Assembly: GCF_010672085.1 (NCBI RefSeq)
Contig: NZ_JAAHHT010000007.1
Span: 1 to 47,551, forward strand
Length of the DNA stretch: 47,551 nt
Reading direction: 5' to 3'
DNA from: Okeania sp. SIO3I5
GTDB taxonomy: Bacteria > Cyanobacteriota > Cyanobacteriia > Cyanobacteriales > Microcoleaceae
Below are positions 42,417-47,551 of the stretch, one piece after another. The first letter of the stretch is position 1, and every line of letters begins with the position of its first letter. The position numbers and the translations under genes were made by a program. The notes below the pieces were generated by a model, which was given only the letters and a program-made list of their open reading frames with translations, had not been told where the DNA came from and ran no database searches.

Positions 42417-43210
42417 TCATTCATTACCCGGGTTGCGTGTGTGTACGGCCGCGCCGCAACGCACCACATCACTCATCAAAACCCCAAGGGACCATGTAGT
42501 CCACAACCTATCTATCCCACTTCTAACCCAACGCCACCAATGGGTAAGGTAAGACTCAATGCGAACCAATTTCGCACCCTGCGCGTATTGCTGAGTCACC
42601 TTATCCAGCATCCGTTCCACGGTCTTTTTCGCCACGCCCACCCTCCCCGGCGAAAACCAATATCCTAAAAAATCAAACCCCCGGGTAATGCGCCCAATAA
42701 ACGTCTTATCCGGGTGTTTTTCCACCCTTAACCCCCCCAGCACATGATTAACTACCTTAAATATCCCCACAGCAAGGCCAGAACCTCTTCCTCCTGGATA
42801 TACTGTCTCAGCATATCCATGAGCAGATGATGATTGATACTTGCATAATAGCTCTTAACATCAGTCCGAAAAACAAAAGTATGCTCCTCCAGATGTAGAG
42901 ACACTTCCCGCACTGCCCCTTTCAGGCCACCAGTCCCTGCGAGGTGAAAACAGCGCCGGGAAAGATGTGGTTTGAGGTGTTCTGCCAAAACCAGGGAAAT
43001 AGCTTTCAACACCAGAGCATCCTGGGACGACCACCATTCCACAATTTGGTCTTTTCCTTTGATTTGCCGTAATTCCCTAAAGCGATAGGTTCCAGAGCGT
43101 AATTTGTACTGTAGCTCCGGTTTTTTTTCAGACCACCACCGCCGGAGATGCCAAATATCACCATTATAATGGTAGTGAGCACGTTTCTCACAAACCCAGG
43201 CAAAAGCTTC
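42417..43210 (-). pseudogene. Reverse transcriptase gene with catalytic core deleted
   Basis: An open segment (43210-42752) encodes LDEAFAWVCEKRAHYHYNGD, then GGLKGAVREVSLHLEE, FRTDVKSYYASINHHLL, the RT finger/palm start of the group II-like bacterial RT family. It stops after LALLWGYLR. A shifted frame resumes at 42770 with KVVNHVLGGLRVEKHPDKTF, GFDFLGYWFSPGRVGVA and THWWRWVRSG, the thumb region. The part between, which should contain the PLSPLM and YxDD (catalytic aspartates) motifs, is missing. A MITE abuts the 5' end at 43217. The gene therefore cannot make an active enzyme. Confidence 0.85.
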
Positions 43211-43216
43211 GTCTAA

Positions 43217-43386
<170 letters not shown>

Positions 43387-43550
43387 TAAAATAGCATCCG
43401 ATGCAATTTTTTCCCTTAACATAATCATCACCGAAAAATTGAGTTTCAAGCATGGCCAATAAGCAACAGGAATTAGATTTTTCAATAATTGATAAAAATG
43501 CCAAATATTTTGCCGAAAATTCGGTGTATTCAAATTTGGAATTTGGAATT

Positions 43551-45122
43551 TTAATCTAGAAATTGTTGACAGATTGCTATATAGTTAGAGGTCTCACTAT
43601 CTTGGCCGTACATATCAGTTGAATATTGAAAGTAAATCAAAGCTTGGGCATATTCTTTAATTTTATAGCATAGTTTAGCAATTTCGTATGCCAAATCTTG
43701 ATCCTCGCCCAATGGAAAATAGAGATGCCACACTTGTTTAATTGCTTCTGCGATCGCCGCTTTTTCCTGAGCGGTGAAACTGGGAGCTAGTTCCATCAAG
43801 CGGGGAATATAGCGGGCAAATTGGTGACTATCATAATAGCTCAAACGCAAATAGGCCAAAATTGCTTCTAAGTTCATCTGATCGATGGTTTGTCGGGCGT
43901 GTTTGGTAATGGTGAAAAAGTCATCGGGGCCAAAAGTTTGAACTTGGCGATTATAGACACGCTGAGTTTCTAAATAACGACTGGCTCCATCGCACATAAT
44001 TAGACAAACGACACAGATACTGTTATGCTTGACGGCTGGCATTAGGGCGATACCCCCATTTTGCTCACAGAAGTTTTGGAGAATGGGATAGTTGACGCTG
44101 AGGGAAAAACAACCGTAGTGTTGTATGAGCTGAGGAGGAGCATTGCCTTGGAGGTTGGCAAGATCGGCGTAGCCTTTGTCAGCAGAGAGGAGTAATAGTC
44201 CCTGTTGTGATAAGTTTTGCAACCGTTGCAGGCATAGCATTCCGGCTGAGGGAAAGAGCAGGTGGGTATTGGTAAGGGTGCGTTGGTAGTGAGTTAACAG
44301 AGGTCTAAATTGAGGTGCGAGTTCGGAGGGAGCAGTGGTTTGGTAATCGTAGTGCACACGTAAATGCTGGAGTAGCTGAGAGGTATTCAAGCTTTGAGGA
44401 TCTACATCACAGTGTAAGGATACAAGACACTCTTGGATTTGGTTACGATTGATATAGTAGAGGTCTTGGGGAATGCTATCGAAGAAATAATTAGCGATCG
44501 CCACAAGGGGGCCTTGGATAGTTTGGGCAGAGAGAATCTGACCGCTGTATTGCAAGGTGAGTTGATCGGAATGATTGATGTCAAACAGAGCCATGTCTAA
44601 GACTCCCTGCTGAAACCAGGTTTGAAAGCGGGGGTGTTGAGACCATTGCTGGAGATTACTTGGGGTAAAGTCGGTTAAGATATAGCGGAAGTTGCTGAGA
44701 GGAATATGACCTTGTTGGCAAAGGTGAGTGAGGCGAGTCAGGAAATGGAAGGCAAAACGACCTGAACCAGCTCCTAGATCGCAGATGTAAAGGGGTTGCT
44801 TGGTGGAGACGAGATGTTTTAGATCCTGCCAACAGGCCAAGGTAATTTCGGCATAGCTGTTAGCTATAGTAGGGTTGCTGGTGATGTAGTGGGGAACTTC
44901 CCCTGTTCGCCAAGCATCTATACCTCGTCGGTTAAAGTAATCTCGCTGTAATTCCCAGAGCAAAGATTGAGAAAAAGGTTGCTGTTTGGCAATACAGAAA
45001 CTAGATCGATCTAGTTCATTAGTCTCTATTACTGGAAATTCCCTTGATGGCAGTCCTGATATTCTAGGTTCATTTAATTTTATGCTTTTCGGTGTTTGTT
45101 TGCGTCTTTTTGTTTTACCCAT
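43551..45122 (-). CDS. Class I SAM-dependent methyltransferase with helical C-terminus
   Basis: 523 aa from ATG 45122 (a longer frame to 45185 lacks a plausible start). Residues 111-121 LYICDLGAGSG are motif I of Rossmann-fold methyltransferases, binding S-adenosylmethionine. YILTDFTPSNLQQW follows as the acidic motif II region, and VAIANYFFDSIPQDLYYI corresponds to the post-II strand, reminiscent of the NDUFAF7/MidA group. From about 380 on the chain is helical with TPR-like pairs (LYFPLGEDQDLAYEIAKLCY, AQALIYFQYSTDMY). The substrate, probably a protein or peptide, is unknown. No close neighbours in the same operon; the minus-strand ptxD gene is 350 bases upstream. Confidence 0.75.
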   Translation of the reverse strand: MGKTKRRKQTPKSIKLNEPRISGLPSREFPVIETNELDRSSFCIAKQQPFSQSLLWELQRDYFNRRGIDAWRTGEVPHYITSNPTIANSYAEITLACWQDLKHLVSTKQPLYICDLGAGSGRFAFHFLTRLTHLCQQGHIPLSNFRYILTDFTPSNLQQWSQHPRFQTWFQQGVLDMALFDINHSDQLTLQYSGQILSAQTIQGPLVAIANYFFDSIPQDLYYINRNQIQECLVSLHCDVDPQSLNTSQLLQHLRVHYDYQTTAPSELAPQFRPLLTHYQRTLTNTHLLFPSAGMLCLQRLQNLSQQGLLLLSADKGYADLANLQGNAPPQLIQHYGCFSLSVNYPILQNFCEQNGGIALMPAVKHNSICVVCLIMCDGASRYLETQRVYNRQVQTFGPDDFFTITKHARQTIDQMNLEAILAYLRLSYYDSHQFARYIPRLMELAPSFTAQEKAAIAEAIKQVWHLYFPLGEDQDLAYEIAKLCYKIKEYAQALIYFQYSTDMYGQDSETSNYIAICQQFLD

Positions 45123-45298
45123 TAATATTATGTCCGCTTGAATACTTATACTTTGGTGCAAGGAAGGCAGGAGGAATCCCCCCAACCCCGCTTTGAAAGG
45201 GGGGAGGGCAGAAGGTTTTCTGGCAATTGTGACTTAATTCTATACACAAACGATACTACCGGATCTGATATCATAAAAATTCTCACAAACAATTTAGG

Positions 45299-45401
45299 CA
45301 GGACTTACCCAGGCGAACCCAGAAACCCGGTTTCTCGTAGATGTTTATTGTCAAAAACAACAATTTATCGTAGAAACCGGGTTTCTTTGCGTAAGTCCTA
45401 T
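45299..45401. repeat. Inverted-repeat element AGGACTTAC / GAAACCCGGTTTCT
   Basis: AGGACTTACCC...GAAACCCGGTTTCT at the left is mirrored by AGAAACCGGGTTTCTTTGCGTAAGTCCT at the right, forming a long hairpin with a short middle. A decayed relative is at 7435-7515. It lies in the gap 45186-45472, which also has a CCCCCCAACCCC/GGGGGGAGGG hairpin (45177-45208) and no gene. Confidence 0.7.
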
Positions 45402-45472
45402 TAGGATTGCTATAGCATAATACAGGATATTCCAGGTATATGAAGTACAGATATTAACAGTTTTGATTTAAT

Positions 45473-46468
45473 TTATAGTTCGTGAACAGCTCCTTGAGGA
45501 ATATTTCCTGATAAAACTTGAACAATATTTTTGGCAGCTTCAAAAGCAATATCGTGCCGAATTTCATCAACAGCAGAACCTAAATGAGGAGTAAAAAAAG
45601 TCTGATTTTTCTCTGTTATTAATGTCTCACAAATTTCTTGAGGACGATGAGAAATTGCCCAATCTTCCATCTCAAATACATCAGCAGCATATCCAGCTAA
45701 ATGTCCTGATTGAATCGCCGAGGCGATCGCTTTCTCATCTACAACTGACCCCCGACAAGGATTAATTAGGAAACTTTTTGGTTTCATCTGAGCTAAGGTA
45801 TCTTGATTAATCAGATGATAAGTATCAGGAATTAAGGGTACCATTAACACTACATAATCACTATTTTTTAAGAGTTCTAATAAAGAAACTCTAGAGATTT
45901 TCCAGAGAGTTTCTTGTTCTACAGATAAGGGAATAGGATCGCTGTAGAGTAAATTCATTTCAAAACCTACTAATCTTTGAACTAAAGCTTTTCCCAATTT
46001 TCCCATTCCTACAATTCCTAGAGTTTGATTTAATAATCCCTTACTGTAAAGTTGTGGTTTCCATCCTTGAAAATTACCATTACGAATTAGGCGATCGCCT
46101 TCTAACATTCGGCGAGCTAATCCAATTAATAAACCAATGGTTAATTCGGCGGTGGGTGCTGCTAATAAATCAGGAACAATGGTGAACCAAATACCTCGTT
46201 TTATACAAGCGTCTATATCAAAATTATTGTAACCTCTTAACGCTCCTGCAATAACTTTTAATTGGGGACAAGCGTCTAAAAAATTAGACTCAATAAAGTC
46301 AGGCATAAATACCATTAAAGCTTCAGCTTCTTTAGTTCGATTGATAATTTCTTCACGAGATAATGTGTTTTTAGTTTGATTGAGAATAACTTCACAAGTT
46401 TGACTTAAATAATCAATAACTTGAGGATGAATCCAATGGGTAATAACAACTTTAGGTTTTTTATTCAT
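45473..46468 (-). CDS. ptxD: Phosphonate (phosphite) dehydrogenase
   Basis: 331 aa, D-isomer-specific 2-hydroxyacid dehydrogenase family. NAD-dependent oxidation of phosphite to phosphate lets the cell use reduced phosphorus. Close similarity to PtxD is visible: VITHWIHP at the N-terminus, FMPDFI, the [12 protein letters not shown] nucleotide loop (GxGxxG), [10 protein letters not shown] with the active-site Arg, [13 protein letters not shown] containing the family-specific sequence after the catalytic Glu, and FTPHLGSAV with the catalytic His. ATG 46468 chosen over TTG 46492, which would add residues encoded by a tandem repeat. The phosphite transporter genes ptxABC, usually linked, are not in this window. 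Related 2-hydroxyacid dehydrogenases are the alternative, but the EMEDWA block argues for PtxD. Confidence 0.85.
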   Translation of the reverse strand: MNKKPKVVITHWIHPQVIDYLSQTCEVILNQTKNTLSREEIINRTKEAEALMVFMPDFIESNFLDACPQLKVIAGALRGYNNFDIDACIKRGIWFTIVPDLLAAPTAELTIGLLIGLARRMLEGDRLIRNGNFQGWKPQLYSKGLLNQTLGIVGMGKLGKALVQRLVGFEMNLLYSDPIPLSVEQETLWKISRVSLLELLKNSDYVVLMVPLIPDTYHLINQDTLAQMKPKSFLINPCRGSVVDEKAIASAIQSGHLAGYAADVFEMEDWAISHRPQEICETLITEKNQTFFTPHLGSAVDEIRHDIAFEAAKNIVQVLSGNIPQGAVHEL

Positions 46469-46475
46469 ATTATAA

Positions 46476-46771
46476 GGGAATTGGGAATTCAAAAGTCAAA
46501 ATTCAAAATTCAAAAGTTAGATTTTATAGCCTTAAAACTTTTCGCTGCGCAACATGAAATATGCTAGGGAATTGGGAATTCAAAAGTCAAAATTCAAAAT
46601 TCAAAAGTTAGATTTTATAGCCTTAAAACTTTTCGCTGCGCGACATGAAATATGCTAGGGAATTGGGAATTCAAAAGTCAAAATTCAAAATTCAAAAGTT
46701 AGATTTTATAGCCTTAAAACTTTTCGCTGCGCGACATGAAATATGCTAGGGAATTGGGAATTCAAAAGTCA
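46476..46771. repeat. 91-bp tandem repeat, three copies plus a partial
   Basis: Units begin GGGAATTGGGAATTCAAAAG at 46476, 46567, 46658 and (partial) 46749, spaced exactly 91 bases, and contain TTTTCGCTGCGC(A/G)ACATGAAA. The first unit lies directly upstream of ptxD (minus strand), so it may form part of its leader; the last partial unit supplies the stop codon of the truncated TPR gene. Confidence 0.95.
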
Positions 46772-46944
46772 AGCTTACCAAGTTTTGCCAAAGTTTCTCC
46801 CAAATTGCTATAAGTCCATGCAGATTTTGTAGAAGTTTCTAAGATTTGATTGTAGACAAGAACCGCCTCTTCCAACTTTCCCTCCCGTTGCAACTTTCTC
46901 GCCCTTTGAAAAACGCTATTAGCCCCATCTTGAACTTCCGACAT
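46762..46944 (-). pseudogene. TPR-protein N-terminal fragment cut by the 91-bp repeat
   Basis: ATG 46944 starts MSEVQDGANSVFQRARKLQR, one TPR (GKLEEAVLVYNQILETSTKSAWTYSNLGETLAKLGKLD), then the coding sequence runs into the repeat and stops (TGA at 46764-46762). TPR proteins of this type normally continue with further repeats, so the remainder has been lost. Whether the 60-aa product is made is unknown. Confidence 0.75.
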
Positions 46945-47022
46945 TAACCCAATCTCCTTAACAAATCAAATTCATAAAAGAAAAAACAGATAATCTTTTT
47001 GTCATCTCATCTATTCTTTTCA

Positions 47023-47354
47023 CTAATAGCCAATTTCCACAATAGCTTCTCCCTCTTCTAGCATCCGTAATGCTTCAGCAAAAGTATTGCTCAAAATCCG
47101 TCGTAGGTTTCTGTTAGTAACATTCCCACAAGTCAACCAAAGAATTTGAGGAGGAGTTCCCAAACGAGTAACTAACTCGACAAAATCGCTATCTTTACTA
47201 ACAATAACCCGGGGTTTCTAGCAGCATTAAAAATCTCTATATCTTCAGTATTTCGTAGCCCCAAATCTCTAATAGCCGTAGCATTGACATTAAAAGTTTC
47301 CACTAACCAATCAGCTAAATTTGGAGGAAGCTGCGCGTCAATCCAAAAATTCAT
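47023..47354 (-). pseudogene. DUF5615 PIN-like toxin gene with a -1 frameshift
   Basis: ATG 47354 gives MNFWIDAQLPPNLADWL and FNVNATAIRDLGLRNTEDIE, the start of DUF5615 PIN-like proteins. After NAARNPG the frame is wrong; one base is missing at CCCCGGGTTATTG (about 47204-47216). In the next frame the family sequence continues VIVSKDSDFVELVTRLG, QILWLTCGNVTNRNLRRIL and ends EALRMLEEGEAIVEIGY at TAG 47023. The overlapping ATGA with the DUF433 gene is retained. PIN-like RNases need their C-terminal acidic residues (KDSDF), so the toxin is probably inactive unless frameshifting occurs. Confidence 0.85.
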
Positions 47355-47551
47355 ACTGTTAATTTAGGAATATTACTTCGTTGGGCAGCAAACAACAAAC
47401 AAGCTTGAATATCCTCCGCTTCCAAGTCTGGAAAATCTTCTAAAATTTCTCCACTACTAACATTTTCTGCCAGCATCTCTAAAATATCGGAAACGCGAAT
47501 TCGCATCCCTCGAATGCAAGGTCTCCCTCCACATTGTTTGGGGTTATAAGA
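47351..47551 (-). CDS. DUF433 antitoxin, 5' end beyond the window
   Basis: Sixty-six codons enter from the right edge: NPKQCGGRPCIRGMRIRVSD followed by ILEMLAENVSSGEILEDFPDL and LLFAAQRSNIPKLTV. The GG(R/K)PCIRGxRIxVxDIL stretch and the ILxDFPxLxxEDI(Q/R)A motif identify the DUF433 HTH-type antitoxins that partner DUF5615 toxins. The stop overlaps the toxin start (ATGA), as expected for the operon. The start codon is outside the window. Intact as far as it can be seen. Confidence 0.88.
   Translation of the reverse strand, partial: SYNPKQCGGRPCIRGMRIRVSDILEMLAENVSSGEILEDFPDLEAEDIQACLLFAAQRSNIPKLTV

Noticed and set aside
42260..42668. Plus-strand ORFs of 79 and 119 aa
   Set aside because: They overlap the RT relic antisense, without start signals.
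45473..46468. D-lactate or glyoxylate dehydrogenase
   Set aside because: The EMEDWA block after the catalytic Glu and the N-terminal ITHWIHP are closer to PtxD.

Overview
The window is chromosomal DNA of a cyanobacterium, probably a filamentous one with a repeat-rich genome. The evidence is: many GCGATCGC (HIP1-type) octamers; a cyanobacterial-type fused orotidine-5'-phosphate decarboxylase/orotate phosphoribosyltransferase; cyanobacterial coaX, SLH-lipoprotein and CADD-family genes; long non-coding gaps filled with small inverted-repeat elements; and many TA modules and gene fragments. Genus cannot be fixed from the sequence alone.

Layout. 1-3872 (minus): an apparent operon of five unrecognised genes (79, 210, 55, 181 and >590 aa), possibly structural or secreted. 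3961-5631 (minus): a retropepsin-like protease gene with an overlapping small gene, then a toxin-antitoxin cluster in which the TumE-like toxin has an in-frame TAG and a Phd-like antitoxin is truncated. 5929-7146 (minus): two conserved-looking hypothetical genes. 7596-20459 (plus, housekeeping and accessory): pyrFE, a triple-repeat secreted protein with a decayed partial duplicate, a 15-copy 58-bp tandem array, coaX, a DUF4231 membrane protein, an SLH lipoprotein, a broken IscB remnant with a candidate omega/HEARO RNA, tRNA-Glu, an EamA transporter, an unknown gene and a CADD-family protein.

21611-42024 (plus): the most unusual region. It holds a 154-aa gene and a 15.25-kb gene (5083 aa) that together look like one Tc-toxin A subunit (TcA) cut in two. 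The large protein carries about 34 hemopexin-like repeats in two blocks, a beta/gamma-crystallin-like domain near the N-terminus, and an intact-looking TcA C-terminal channel/TcB-binding region. No TcB or TcC gene is present. Instead the next genes encode a 723-aa protein built of ten alternating about 60-aa repeats and an unrecognised 580-aa protein. These genes look more GC-rich than their surroundings but contain HIP1 octamers.

42417-47551 (minus): a reverse-transcriptase pseudogene with its catalytic core deleted and a MITE at its 5' end, a methyltransferase, a ptxD-like phosphite dehydrogenase, a 91-bp tandem repeat that cuts off a TPR gene, and a DUF433/DUF5615 TA pair whose toxin is frameshifted. 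At least two families of MITE-like elements recur in the window.
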